The notes below the pieces were generated by a model. That model was not told the DNA's origin and searched no databases. It worked only from the letters and a program-made list of their open reading frames with translations. This document shows, in pieces, positions 18,985 to 27,515 of a DNA stretch of 64,000 bases. The stretch lies in contig CP033464.1 in NCBI GenBank assembly GCA_007833815.1, forward strand, positions 4,272,001-4,336,000, read 5' to 3'. Within the stretch, counting starts at the first letter, position 1. Each line of letters starts with the position of its first letter. The stretch comes from Brevibacillus laterosporus (GTDB taxonomy: Bacteria > Bacillota > Bacilli > Brevibacillales > Brevibacillaceae). The position numbers and the translations under genes were made by a program.

Positions 18985-19050
18985 ACTCACTGTTCCTTTC
19001 TATGATGATGAAAATGATTCAAAAGACGTTTATCCTTCTTTCCCCTCAAG

Positions 19051-19064
19051 TGTAAGCGCTTACT
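19051..19064. promoter_or_regulatory. cre box (CcpA site) upstream of allC
   Basis: TGTAAGCGCTTACT matches the catabolite-responsive element consensus (TGWAANCGNTNWCA) at all but the last position and contains the palindrome GTAAGCGCTTAC. It lies 67 nt upstream of the allC start. That position fits roadblock or promoter repression of the whole operon by CcpA when preferred carbon is present. A second inverted repeat, GTGGATAAA/TTTATCCAC (19087-19095 and 19110-19118), lies further upstream and could be part of the activator site. Confidence 0.7.
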
Positions 19065-19125
19065 ATTGCAGAGTCATTAACAGTAGTGGATAAAAGTCCA
19101 ACCGATTCTTTATCCACCATGGGTA

Positions 19126-19154
19126 AAAAAGACGGGCACAGGGCCCGTCTTTTT
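19126..19154 (-). terminator. Intrinsic terminator after pucR
   Basis: AAAAAGACGGGC (19126-19137) is perfectly complementary to GCCCGTCTTTTT (19143-19154), with T-runs on both strands. Confidence 0.9.
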
Positions 19155-19167
19155 AGGATTTATAGTA

Positions 19168-20844
19168 TTATTTTCTGTTTTTTACCAAATTTATAATCTT
19201 CATACCAACACGAACTCCTAGCATCTCTTCCGAATCCTCGAAATCCATACCGGTGATTTCTTTGATCCGTTCCAGTCTGTACATGACCGTTTTGTAATGG
19301 ACAAACAGGTCCTGAGCTGCTTTCGCTGCATTTTGGTTATGCTCCAAAAATACCTCGAGCGTATGCAGCAGATCATTTTTGATGGCATTCTTACTTTCGA
19401 GAAGTCTGCTTAAAGAAGGAGGAATAAAAGAGGTTAGTGCAGCAGGGTCCGGAAACTGGCAAAGTAGCCGGAAAAGGCCAAGCTCAGCAAAGGCGGTAAC
19501 CGATTCGCTGCCGTAGAGCGTACCCCCTAAATCCAGTGCATCCTGCGCCTCTTGATATCTTCCGGAAATATCCATTACAGTTTCCGCTACATTGCCGATG
19601 CCAACCTGCACTACAATATCTTTGGCTTTCGCACGAATATTTCCCTGTATCTCACGGGCTTTCTCCTTTACAGCAGCCAGCCAGTTTTTCCCCTTCCCTT
19701 CCTGCTGGTCAACCGGTAAAAGCAGAATAATGGTATCGCTCCGGCTGCGCAGTATACCGTCCCCAAATTGCGAACGGATAGCTTCGTGTAAATAGGTAAA
19801 GGTTTTAGTCTGCAATCTTCGAGAACTTCTGGGCTTGTTCATTTCTTTTTGGCTTAGAGAGGTAAACTCCTCTTTCACATGAAACAAAAGCACAGCATAC
19901 GAACGGTCCAAATCCCAGCCAATCAGATTGGCCCGATGATACACCGTCTCCAGTATCTGGCCTTTCCCCGCAAGAAGGTCGTCAATAATGTCATTTTTAA
20001 ATTCCCGCTCCACTTCCGCCACGGCAAATTGCTTAACCAGTTCCAGTGATAGAGCTGTAGCGGCATTTTCAATCGCAATAAAATCCAACTCTTCCAGCCG
20101 CTTATAGACTTCGGTGATGATCAGATGCACCTTAATACGGTTTACCGTCCGAATGGGTACCACTATCTGCTCAACGGATTTCGTCTCCGGTTCCGTAATT
20201 TTCGCCGTCATCCAATAATACGGGAATTTGGTTTCAACTATTTTCTCACGTTCCACATTTCGCTCCATTTGTACTGTGGGCATCGTGTAAGAGGAAGTAG
20301 CCGTCATACAGACAAAATTCCGGTCATAGAGGGCAACGGGGTTTCCGATCAATTCCCCCAATGTAGTGATAATGGATTCCAGACCGGCATCCGTTAAGGA
20401 AAGCGCCGTGAATCGGTCATGCACGTCTATAAAATATTTGAGCTTCATTACCTGATTATTAAACAGTTCCTCCATAACCGGATAAAGCACGTCCACATAA
20501 GGAATGTCCTGGGGAATCTGGATAATCGGCAGAGCCGTTTTCTCGCCTGCCTCCACAATAGCATCAGGAATTTTTTTGACGAAACGGTGATTTTTTATCA
20601 TCAAGGCGCTGACTCCCTTGTCTGCCAGACGGAAGACGAAATCCCGCTGTTCCTCCTCCGTATAATTGCGGATCGGATACAGGCTGGTCAGCAGCATCTC
20701 CCCGCCTTTCAGCCAATCTGCGATGTCGGGAGCTTCCATTATGGTAATTCCTTCAATCACATTGGAGAGGCCTTCCCTGCCCCCCAGCACTTCCGCATCA
20801 TGCAGTCTCTCCATTTTCAGTACATGTTCCACTCTAAACTCCAT
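19168..20844 (-). CDS. pucR: PucR-family transcriptional regulator
   Basis: This is a 558-aa regulator of the PucR family, which controls purine catabolism in Bacillus. An N-terminal PucR domain comes first (AEVLGGREGLSNVIEGITIM, then DIADWLKGGEMLLTSLYPI). A GGDEF-like central domain follows. The C terminus is a CdaR/PucR-type helix-turn-helix (LEHNQNAAKAAQDLFVHYKT then VMYRLERIKEITGMDF). The ATG at 20844 lies just after GGGGTTGAGG. It is upstream of and codirectional with allC, but separated by a strong terminator and the cre box, so the operon has its own promoter. It is probably the pathway-specific activator; the inducer (allantoin or allantoate) is inference. Confidence 0.92.
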   Translation of the reverse strand: MEFRVEHVLKMERLHDAEVLGGREGLSNVIEGITIMEAPDIADWLKGGEMLLTSLYPIRNYTEEEQRDFVFRLADKGVSALMIKNHRFVKKIPDAIVEAGEKTALPIIQIPQDIPYVDVLYPVMEELFNNQVMKLKYFIDVHDRFTALSLTDAGLESIITTLGELIGNPVALYDRNFVCMTATSSYTMPTVQMERNVEREKIVETKFPYYWMTAKITEPETKSVEQIVVPIRTVNRIKVHLIITEVYKRLEELDFIAIENAATALSLELVKQFAVAEVEREFKNDIIDDLLAGKGQILETVYHRANLIGWDLDRSYAVLLFHVKEEFTSLSQKEMNKPRSSRRLQTKTFTYLHEAIRSQFGDGILRSRSDTIILLLPVDQQEGKGKNWLAAVKEKAREIQGNIRAKAKDIVVQVGIGNVAETVMDISGRYQEAQDALDLGGTLYGSESVTAFAELGLFRLLCQFPDPAALTSFIPPSLSRLLESKNAIKNDLLHTLEVFLEHNQNAAKAAQDLFVHYKTVMYRLERIKEITGMDFEDSEEMLGVRVGMKIINLVKNRK

Positions 20845-21037
20845 ATCCTCAACCCCTTTAATCAGAAATAATTCTCGACTCTTATGCAGAGAAAGGGCGC
20901 CATTTTCTTATCTGTAACTTTACTGACTATTGAGTCTTTCATCGGAAGACAGTACTATAAGCATACCAATACTAACACTGGAAGTCTTCGTTAAGATACA
21001 TAGTAACAGAAGATCCGGACCCAAAAGGAGAAATGAC

Positions 21038-21904
21038 GTGAAAACGATTTGTTATAAAACGATTGATGGAATCAACCTGCTCGGAGATTTTTACAGCGCC
21101 AGCCAAACCAATTCCCCTGTACTTGTCTATATCCATGGAGGCGGATTTATTTTTGGATCGAGAAAAGAGATTCAGAAAGAGCAGGTGAAGCAGTATAACC
21201 GGGCTGGCTTCCACGTTTTCTCCATCGATTACCGGCTGGCTCCCGAAACCAAGCTCCCGACCATAGTCGAAGACATTCGGGATTCCCTCCGCTGGCTTCG
21301 TGAACAAGCACCGACCAGACTTGGCATTGAGCCATCCGCTATAGCTGTAGCAGGCTCTTCCGCGGGAGGATATCTTGCTTTGCTTGCGGGGTCCAGAGAG
21401 CCAGATTTGAAAGCAGTCGTCTCTTTTTATGGCTACGGGGATATCCGGGAAGACTGGTCTTCGCGGCCAAGTCCGTTTTATCTGCAAAAACCTATTGTTC
21501 CCAAACAGCTGGTCGATCAGTTGATCACAGGAAAGACACTCACTGAAAGTTCCATTCAGCAAAGATTCGGCCTTTATTTATATTACCGTCAGCAAGGTAT
21601 CTGGATTCAGGAGGTCACGGGGCTGGACCCTGTTCGGGAGAAGGAGAAGCTGGACATGCTTTGTCCAGTTGAATTCGTGGATGACTCTTTCCCTCCCACT
21701 ATGCTTCTACATGGGGAAACGGATCATGACGTGCCTTACGAAGAATCTATTTTTATGGCCGAACGGTTGAAAAGCGCAGGAATCAAGCACACTCTCCTAA
21801 CCCTTCCCGGCGAGGACCATTTGTTTGACCGGCAGATGGACAAGGAAAACGTCCAGCAGGCATTTGCCCAAGTTCTTGACTTTCTACATTGCCATTTAGC
21901 TTAA
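21038..21904 (+). CDS. Alpha/beta hydrolase fold esterase
   Basis: This 288-aa protein belongs to the hormone-sensitive-lipase-like esterases. It has the oxyanion-hole motif VYIHGGGFIFGS, IDYRLAPETKLPTIVEDIRD, the nucleophile elbow AVAGSSAGGYLALLAG, the acid in LLHGETDHDVPYEES and the histidine in LPGEDHLFD. I chose GTG at 21038, with an AAAAGGAG site 7 nt upstream; the frame is open 36 codons more but without a site or homology. It is divergent from pucR and shares the G+C-rich composition of the allantoate island, so it probably arrived with it. Its substrate is unknown; a ureido ester is not an established substrate for this family. Confidence 0.85.
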   Translation: MKTICYKTIDGINLLGDFYSASQTNSPVLVYIHGGGFIFGSRKEIQKEQVKQYNRAGFHVFSIDYRLAPETKLPTIVEDIRDSLRWLREQAPTRLGIEPSAIAVAGSSAGGYLALLAGSREPDLKAVVSFYGYGDIREDWSSRPSPFYLQKPIVPKQLVDQLITGKTLTESSIQQRFGLYLYYRQQGIWIQEVTGLDPVREKEKLDMLCPVEFVDDSFPPTMLLHGETDHDVPYEESIFMAERLKSAGIKHTLLTLPGEDHLFDRQMDKENVQQAFAQVLDFLHCHLA

Positions 21905-21905
21905 A

Positions 21906-21929
21906 AAGACTGTCCAGGAGGACAGTCTT
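21906..21929 (+). terminator. Hairpin after the esterase gene
   Basis: AAGACTGTCC (21906-21915) pairs perfectly with GGACAGTCTT (21920-21929) just after the esterase stop. The following T-run is weak. The remaining 180 nt to the cyuA-like gene hold no gene that I can support. Confidence 0.5.
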
Positions 21930-22110
21930 CAGATTGATGTGAAAAGTCCCCCTTTTGAAAAAAAGAGGGCTTTTCTCTGTATTTAGGGGGTATAAATGTG
22001 GAGAAAAAGTCTTCAATTAACCGGATGAAAATGGAACGTCCCCTTCCTTAGTCCCGCTCTGTTCTATGCTCTCAGTTCAACTTTGCCATCAGCTAACACT
22101 TTGTTACATG

Positions 22111-23406
22111 TTATTTCTTCTGCTTGTTCACCATCATCTCAAGCATAAGCTCATCCATTTTCCCCGAGCCTTCATTACCTAGTCGACAGAAGTTGTCGAT
22201 GGTCTTTTCTAGTCCCTCATCAATGATTCCATTTGTACCAGATACTCCCATACCCTGTGAAGCCAGCAACGCGGATTGTACAGCTGCTCCTGTACAGGTA
22301 GACACTTTCATAGCGCACCCTGCTTTAGCTCCGTCACATAGCATACCTGTTACATTTCCAATTGTATTTTGAATGGCAAAAGAAATTTGATTCAGATTAC
22401 CGCCCAATAGATACGTAATCGCTGCAGCCGCACTAGCTCCTGCAACAGTTACCCCGCACAATGCGGATAATCTACCAAATTTTGATTTAATCCAAATGGC
22501 CAATAGGTGGCTACATGTAACTGCTCGAATCATAATTTCATCGGGCGATCCTAATTTTTCTGCAACAGCAACTACCGGCATGGTTACTGAAATCCCCTGA
22601 TTCCCGCTACCCGAATTTGACATGACTGGTAGCATGATTCCAGCCATCCGTGCATCTGAACCTGCAGCAGTTAGCGACATTGCATGCGTAATCAAGTCAT
22701 CGGACAATAATCCTTTTGCAACATTATCCTTCAGAATTTTACCTACTTGTAGGCCGTAGTTGTTTTTTAGCCCTTCCAAACAAATAGCCCGGTTTAAATC
22801 AATACTATGTTTGACTAAAGTTAACTCATCAAGAGGCACTTCCTGCACAAATTGATGGATGCTATCTAACGTCAGGGCCTCGCAAATATCTTTTTCTTGC
22901 TCGCCCTGCTCATGATAGTAATCGCATTCCTTTTCAAATACATTTGTTCCACTTACTTCAATCCGTCTAATCTCCGTATGCATATCTTCTATGATAACCT
23001 TGGCATATTCAGAGCCCGCGTGAACAGTTACCTCGATGTACAGCTTTTTTGGAGTCTCTGCTAACGCAATCTTAACTTTGCCTGCTTCTACGAACGCGAG
23101 CGCCTGTTGCTCGGCTTCTAATGGTACGTTTTTTAAGACCTCTAGCTTTCGCTCATGATCACCTGCCATCGCACCTAAGGCAGACACAAAATCTATGCCG
23201 GTTTGTTGCATACCGGGTATCCCAACTGCCATTGCATTTTTCATCACATTGGCACTAATGGTTACATCAATAGAGGTAATGGCGGCTTTTAGATAACTTT
23301 TGGCGACAGAGGCTGCCCATGCAATAGCTACAGGCTCTGTGCAACCAAGAGCAACAACCAATTCTTTTTCTAATAGCTGTACAATTTTTTTGCTCATATC
23401 TTTCAT
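22111..23406 (-). CDS. cyuA: L-cysteine desulfidase family protein (CyuA/YhaM, UPF0597)
   Basis: This is a 431-aa member of the UPF0597/CyuA family, related to the serine dehydratase alpha fold. Characterised members are iron-sulfur enzymes that degrade L-cysteine to pyruvate, sulfide and ammonia. Visible conserved blocks are VALGCTEPVAIAWAASVA, GIPGMQQTGIDFVSALGAMA, MPVMSNSGSGNQGISVTMPV, AALCGVTVAGASAAAAITYL (first residue approximate) and GMLCDGAKAGCAMKVSTCTG, which supply the conserved cysteines. The ATG at 23406 has AAAAGGA about 8 nt upstream. It lies 17 nt after a YheO-like regulator gene, so the two are probably cotranscribed. No dedicated transporter (CyuP/YhaO) is adjacent. Confidence 0.85.
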   Translation of the reverse strand: MKDMSKKIVQLLEKELVVALGCTEPVAIAWAASVAKSYLKAAITSIDVTISANVMKNAMAVGIPGMQQTGIDFVSALGAMAGDHERKLEVLKNVPLEAEQQALAFVEAGKVKIALAETPKKLYIEVTVHAGSEYAKVIIEDMHTEIRRIEVSGTNVFEKECDYYHEQGEQEKDICEALTLDSIHQFVQEVPLDELTLVKHSIDLNRAICLEGLKNNYGLQVGKILKDNVAKGLLSDDLITHAMSLTAAGSDARMAGIMLPVMSNSGSGNQGISVTMPVVAVAEKLGSPDEIMIRAVTCSHLLAIWIKSKFGRLSALCGVTVAGASAAAAITYLLGGNLNQISFAIQNTIGNVTGMLCDGAKAGCAMKVSTCTGAAVQSALLASQGMGVSGTNGIIDEGLEKTIDNFCRLGNEGSGKMDELMLEMMVNKQKK

Positions 23407-23423
23407 AGCCGTCTTCCTTTTCG

Positions 23424-24119
23424 TTAAAATGAGTCTTTCTCTTCTTCTTTGATTTTTTGCAAATACCGATAGATAGTGGGTTCTGAGGATTTTAATTGTT
23501 TGGAAATGGCATGTACCCCACCTTTTAACTGAAAGACACCCTGATGATACAACTGTTTCACGATATCCATTTTCTCTTGAACCGTCATACGCTCAGGTGG
23601 TGTAGGTATGTGCATCATCGTTTGATGGATCATGCTCGCAAGTACATCCTCAACCTGACCATGCAGGTGCTCTGGTAGGTGTTCTAATTCTCTACGCACA
23701 GCTTGATCTACCTCTTGCCCCTGTTCTTTCTCTTCCACATGTAAAAAGCTATCAATCCATTCTTTCGCTTTTTCAAAATGCTCTACATCGGAATTGATAC
23801 AAAGCACTCCGATCAGCTCATTTACCTGGTTTTTAATAAAATAGCTCCATGAGCGAAAAACTTTCCCATTTTTACCGTATGCCTTATAGTTTGCAATAAA
23901 TTCCTTTTTTAAATAGGTCTTATCCTGTAGAACCTGTAATACCAGATTCGTCGGTGCGTCCCCTATTGTTCGACCGCTAATTTGCCCATTCTCGATCGCG
24001 ATAATAGAGGTTTCTTGCTCCGATAAATCGTGTAACACAACCTCTGAGTGTTTTCCGACAATCGAGGCGATAAAGGTTACAAGAGGAACATACATCTGTA
24101 ACACTGCTTTATTATCCAT
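23424..24119 (-). CDS. YheO-like PAS/helix-turn-helix transcriptional regulator
   Basis: This is a 231-aa two-domain regulator. The N-terminal YheO-like PAS domain shows HSEVVLHDLSEQETSIIAIE, NGQISGRTIGDAPTNLVLQ and RSWSYFIKNQVNELIGVLCI. The C-terminal helix-turn-helix shows KMDIVKQLYHQGVFQLKGGV followed by HAISKQLKSSEPTIYRYLQ. Proteins of this type commonly sit next to amino-acid deaminase or ridA-like genes. It ends 17 nt before cyuA, so it probably controls that gene. The ATG at 24119 has a GGAG site 9 nt upstream. The effector is unknown; cysteine is a guess from context. Confidence 0.8.
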   Translation of the reverse strand: MDNKAVLQMYVPLVTFIASIVGKHSEVVLHDLSEQETSIIAIENGQISGRTIGDAPTNLVLQVLQDKTYLKKEFIANYKAYGKNGKVFRSWSYFIKNQVNELIGVLCINSDVEHFEKAKEWIDSFLHVEEKEQGQEVDQAVRRELEHLPEHLHGQVEDVLASMIHQTMMHIPTPPERMTVQEKMDIVKQLYHQGVFQLKGGVHAISKQLKSSEPTIYRYLQKIKEEEKDSF

Positions 24120-24261
24120 GGTGTATTTCTCCGTTTTCCATACATTTTAGCAGATAAAAAAGGTAATAAGATTTTATCATTACAATAATATTTTTTCTAC
24201 ATTTTTTAATCAACCAAACTGTTTGAATATACTGTCAAACAATTCTATCCATTCTCTGACA

Positions 24262-24640
24262 ATAACCGTCACCACCCACTTCGACACCGACCAAAAAACG
24301 GGTCAAGTGGGATATGATTAGCCCAACAAAGCCTACTGCACCGACTATCGAAACCGCTGCCCCTGCTAGAATTAAAACGAGAAGAGTACCGACAACTTCA
24401 CCCAGAGGGTTCACTGTCCAAGTCCCTTTGCAATGTCCTCACCAAGTCTGGGCATCGTAATCGAACGTGATAAGGCAATCGCTCCTATAATCGAAACGGC
24501 AATCCAGGAAAAAAGGCAAAGCAAAGTGCCAGAGCAAAACCAGCTCCAGCGTTAATCCAAAACAAGCCAAAAGCGTCTGCAACAGCGAAACAAGCTCCTA
24601 CCATAGCTCCCGGGTTTATTGTACAAAATGAATGAATAAA
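24262..24640 (-). pseudogene. Broken FecCD-type siderophore ABC permease
   Basis: On the minus strand three frames carry consecutive pieces of one permease. These are INPGAMVGACFAVADAFG with LFWINAGAGFALALCFAFF, then VSIIGAIALSRSITMPRLGE with DIAKGLGQ, then EVVGTLLVLILAGAAVSIVG with AVGFVGLIISHLTRFLVG. The last piece is the highly conserved GPIGFVGLIVPHIARLLVG segment of FecCD permeases. Frameshifts separate the pieces, both ends are missing, and the segment normally found between the first two pieces is deleted. This explains most of the 612-nt gap between the regulator and the DUF779 gene. Confidence 0.72.
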
Positions 24641-24667
24641 TGATAATAACATGTCGTCAAACGTGAT

Positions 24668-24698
24668 AAAAGACTCAATCGTCCAGGACGATCAAGCC
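24668..24698 (-). terminator. Intrinsic terminator after the DUF779 gene
   Basis: The core ATCGTC/GACGAT stem is extended by wobble pairs. On the minus strand it is followed by CTTTTATC. It lies 34 nt after the DUF779 stop. Confidence 0.6.
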
Positions 24699-24731
24699 TT
24701 TTTATATCTACAACCTAATCATAAATCATTT

Positions 24732-25073
24732 CTATTCTTTCGCGAACAATCTCGACCGCGTCAAGAACCTGACACCCTCTGGGCCCTCCAATGAAAACAT
24801 ACCTCCGCGCCCAGGAACAACATCAATAATGAGCTGCGTGTGTTTCCAGTATTCATATTGTGCTTCGCTCATGTAAAAAGGAGTATTGCCGATCTCTCCC
24901 AGTAGCACATCATGATCACCGATTAACAATTCCCCAGCAGGATAACACATCGGGGAGCTTCCATCACAACAGCCCCCAGATTGATGAAACAAGAGGGGAC
25001 CATATTTGACTGTAAGCTTTTTGATTAAGGCAAGCGCTGCATCTGTTGCCAACACCTTTGGCTGTATCCCCAT
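24732..25073 (-). CDS. DUF779 family protein
   Basis: This 113-aa protein of the DUF779 family has the conserved HQSGGCCDGSSPMCYPAGE block, with three cysteines that could bind a metal, and the C-terminal VPGRGGMFSLEGPEGVRFLT. Family members are found mostly beside aldehyde dehydrogenase or quinoprotein alcohol dehydrogenase genes, as here, where it starts 49 nt after the aldehyde dehydrogenase. The ATG at 25073 has GAGGGG upstream. The function is not established. A metal- or cofactor-related role in aldehyde oxidation is inference from context and the cysteine cluster. Confidence 0.85.
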   Translation of the reverse strand: MGIQPKVLATDAALALIKKLTVKYGPLLFHQSGGCCDGSSPMCYPAGELLIGDHDVLLGEIGNTPFYMSEAQYEYWKHTQLIIDVVPGRGGMFSLEGPEGVRFLTRSRLFAKE

Positions 25074-25122
25074 GTTATCCCCTCATTTTCATCGTTGTTT
25101 AACGTTAGAAAAAATACCTTTT

Positions 25123-26643
25123 TTAAAAGAATCCTAATGCTTGATCACTGTAGCTTACCAGTATATTCTTCGTCTGTTGATAATGAGACAGCATCATTTT
25201 ATGGTTTTCACGTCCAATTCCAGATCCTTTGAAACCACCAAACGCAGCATGCGCAGGATAAGCGTGATAGCAATTAGTCCACACACGCCCCGCTTCAATC
25301 GAACGCCCAAAGCGGTAGGCTTGATTGATATCCCTTGTCCAGACACCTGCACCAAGTCCATACAGAGTGTCGTTTGCGATATACAAGGCTTCTTCTGCAT
25401 CAGCGAACGTCGTGACACTCACTACAGGTCCAAATATCTCTTCTTGGAAGATTCTCATTCGATTATGTCCTTTAAACACAGTTGGTTTGACATAATATCC
25501 GCCTTCTAATTCGCCTCCCAGTAGATTTCGTTCTCCACCGATCAAGCACTCTGCCCCTTCTGCTTTACCAATTTCTAGATAGGACAAGATTTTTTCAATT
25601 TGTTCGGACGAAGCTTGGGCACCAATCATGGTTTCTGTATCCAAAGGATTGCCTTGCTTGATGGCAGCAACCCTTGCCAACGCTTTTTCCATAAATTGAT
25701 CGTAGATGGATTCCTGAATAAGCGCACGAGATGGGCATGTGCATACTTCCCCTTGATTGAGGGCAAACAAGACAAATCCTTCAATCGCCTTGTTTAAAAA
25801 AGCATCATTTTGCGCACACACATTTTCAAAGAAGATATTTGGCGATTTACCACCTAACTCCAATGTCACGGGAATGATATTTTGTGAAGCATATTGCATG
25901 ATAAGTCGACCTGTAGTGGTTTCACCTGTAAAAGCAATCTTGGCAATCCGATTGCTGGAGGCAAGTGGTTTACCTGCTTCTAAGCCAAAACCATTGACCA
26001 CATTTACAACCCCTGGAGGTAGTAAGTCACCGATTAATTCCATTAGCACAAGGATGGAGACTGGTGTTTGCTCCGCTGGCTTTAGCACCACACAATTACC
26101 TGCTGCAAGCGCCGGTGCCAACTTCCACGTAGCCATTAACAATGGGAAGTTCCATGGAATAATCTGCCCAACAACACCAAGCGGCTCATGAAAATGATAT
26201 GCGACTGTATCACTATCAATCTGGCTGACCGAGCTATCCTGTGAGCGTAAACAACCTGCAAAATAACGGAAGTGATCAACAGCAAGTGGAATATCCGCCG
26301 CTAGTGTCTCTCTGACAGGTTTTCCATTTTCCCATGTCTCTGCCACCGCCAGCATCTCGAGATTCGCCTCTATACGATCGGCTATTTTGTTTAAGATCGT
26401 TGCTCGTTCTGCTGGGGAAGTTCTGCCCCACGCGCCTTTAGCTTCATGAGCTGCATCAAGTGCCAATTCGATATCGTCAGCGTTTGATCTGGCTATTTCA
26501 CAAAATGCTTTACCTGTAATCGGGGTAACATTATCAAAATACTCACCATTAATAGGTGCTACCCACTTACCTCCGATATAATTATCATATCTGGTTTTAA
26601 ATGTTACCTTCGCTCCTGGTTGATTCGGATTTGCATAGATCAT
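25123..26643 (-). CDS. NAD-dependent aldehyde dehydrogenase (AcoD/AldB-like)
   Basis: This is a 506-aa aldehyde dehydrogenase that oxidises an aldehyde to the acid with NAD(P)+. It has the cofactor-binding block [35 protein letters not shown], the catalytic glutamate in [16 protein letters not shown], the catalytic cysteine in [16 protein letters not shown] and the C-terminal [20 protein letters not shown]. The [12 protein letters not shown] form and the adjacent DUF779 gene are typical of the AcoD/AldB group, which acts on acetaldehyde and chloroacetaldehyde. The ATG at 26643 has a perfect AGGAGG 7 nt upstream. The physiological substrate is probably acetaldehyde, by family. Confidence 0.93.
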   Translation of the reverse strand: MIYANPNQPGAKVTFKTRYDNYIGGKWVAPINGEYFDNVTPITGKAFCEIARSNADDIELALDAAHEAKGAWGRTSPAERATILNKIADRIEANLEMLAVAETWENGKPVRETLAADIPLAVDHFRYFAGCLRSQDSSVSQIDSDTVAYHFHEPLGVVGQIIPWNFPLLMATWKLAPALAAGNCVVLKPAEQTPVSILVLMELIGDLLPPGVVNVVNGFGLEAGKPLASSNRIAKIAFTGETTTGRLIMQYASQNIIPVTLELGGKSPNIFFENVCAQNDAFLNKAIEGFVLFALNQGEVCTCPSRALIQESIYDQFMEKALARVAAIKQGNPLDTETMIGAQASSEQIEKILSYLEIGKAEGAECLIGGERNLLGGELEGGYYVKPTVFKGHNRMRIFQEEIFGPVVSVTTFADAEEALYIANDTLYGLGAGVWTRDINQAYRFGRSIEAGRVWTNCYHAYPAHAAFGGFKGSGIGRENHKMMLSHYQQTKNILVSYSDQALGFF

Positions 26644-26768
26644 GGGAAAACCTCCTTCACATACTACAGATAGGGTTGATAGTTTTACCTTATGCTCGTT
26701 CTTCCATAAATAGTATCTTAATTTTCAGAACCTTGTAAACAAAAAAAGAGAGTTTGGTGATAAACAAT

Positions 26769-26810
26769 AAAGAAAGGGTTATCACATAAAAATGAAATAA
26801 CCCTTTCTTT
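26769..26810 (-). terminator. Intrinsic terminator after sfp
   Basis: AAAGAAAGGGTTAT (26769-26782) is perfectly complementary to ATAACCCTTTCTTT (26797-26810). The hairpin begins immediately after the sfp stop codon and also faces the aldehyde dehydrogenase promoter region. Confidence 0.85.
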
Positions 26811-27515
26811 TCACTTTTCCACCCATTTATGTAAGAGTTCTTTCGCCAACTCTTCCATCTCCACAATCGTAACCTGCTCACAAAACTGATCCTCTTTTGT
26901 ACATACAGCTACTTTATACATTTCATCCACATGATATGCCCGACATTGATAACCTGTAGGCCTTCCATCAGCATATACGAAAGCTGAATCTAAGGACTCG
27001 TGCTGGATCGTAAAGGAATCAAGCGGTAAAGAAAGTCCTTTTCCCACTGCTTTAATATAGCTCTCTTTATATGCCCAGTAACTAAAAAAACATTCTAGTT
27101 GATCAGCTTCAGGTAACTGAAACAATTCTTGGCGCTCTTGCTCAGAAAAAAATCGGTCGGCAATTTGTAAATTAATCGGTTTCATTTGTTGAACATCAAT
27201 GCCAATGGGGACAGCACTCACAGCTATGGCTACCCAGCTAGCTGAATGGGACACATTAAACTCACACGCACCCTCACCCGTAACAAATGGCTTGCCATAA
27301 GCGTTTGTCTCAAAGCGAATCTCTTCTGGCAATAGTTGCATCCGTTGAGCCAATTTCATGCGCACTAGCACTTCCCCAAGTAAAGAGCGCCATTTATCCT
27401 CATTTTTAAGGTATCGATTCACTTTTTCTTGACGGTCAAACGGGAGCAGAGAAAGCAACTCTTGAAACAGCTCCTCGGCATACGTATCGAGAACTTTTAT
27501 CGCATACACTTTCAT
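26811..27515 (-). CDS. sfp: 4'-phosphopantetheinyl transferase (Sfp type)
   Basis: Sfp-type enzymes convert apo carrier domains of peptide and polyketide synthetases to the holo form by transferring phosphopantetheine from CoA. The 234-aa protein is of family length and has the magnesium/CoA motif VPIGIDVQQMKPINLQIADR, FFSEQERQELF and the second motif FFSYWAYKESYIKAVGKGLS. Its start ATG at 27515 overlaps the stop of the SWIM gene (ATGA), so it is translationally coupled to ywqB. No synthetase genes lie in the window, so its clients are elsewhere on the chromosome. The coupling to a helicase pair is unusual. Confidence 0.93.
   Translation of the reverse strand: MKVYAIKVLDTYAEELFQELLSLLPFDRQEKVNRYLKNEDKWRSLLGEVLVRMKLAQRMQLLPEEIRFETNAYGKPFVTGEGACEFNVSHSASWVAIAVSAVPIGIDVQQMKPINLQIADRFFSEQERQELFQLPEADQLECFFSYWAYKESYIKAVGKGLSLPLDSFTIQHESLDSAFVYADGRPTGYQCRAYHVDEMYKVAVCTKEDQFCEQVTIVEMEELAKELLHKWVEK

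Noticed and set aside
22045..22092. Minus-strand stretch reading NKVLADGKVELRA then stop
   Set aside because: It looks like a protein C terminus but is too short to assign; no upstream frame continues it.
26690..26881. Minus-strand open frame overlapping the end of sfp
   Set aside because: It crosses a perfect 14-bp terminator stem and lies in another frame of sfp.
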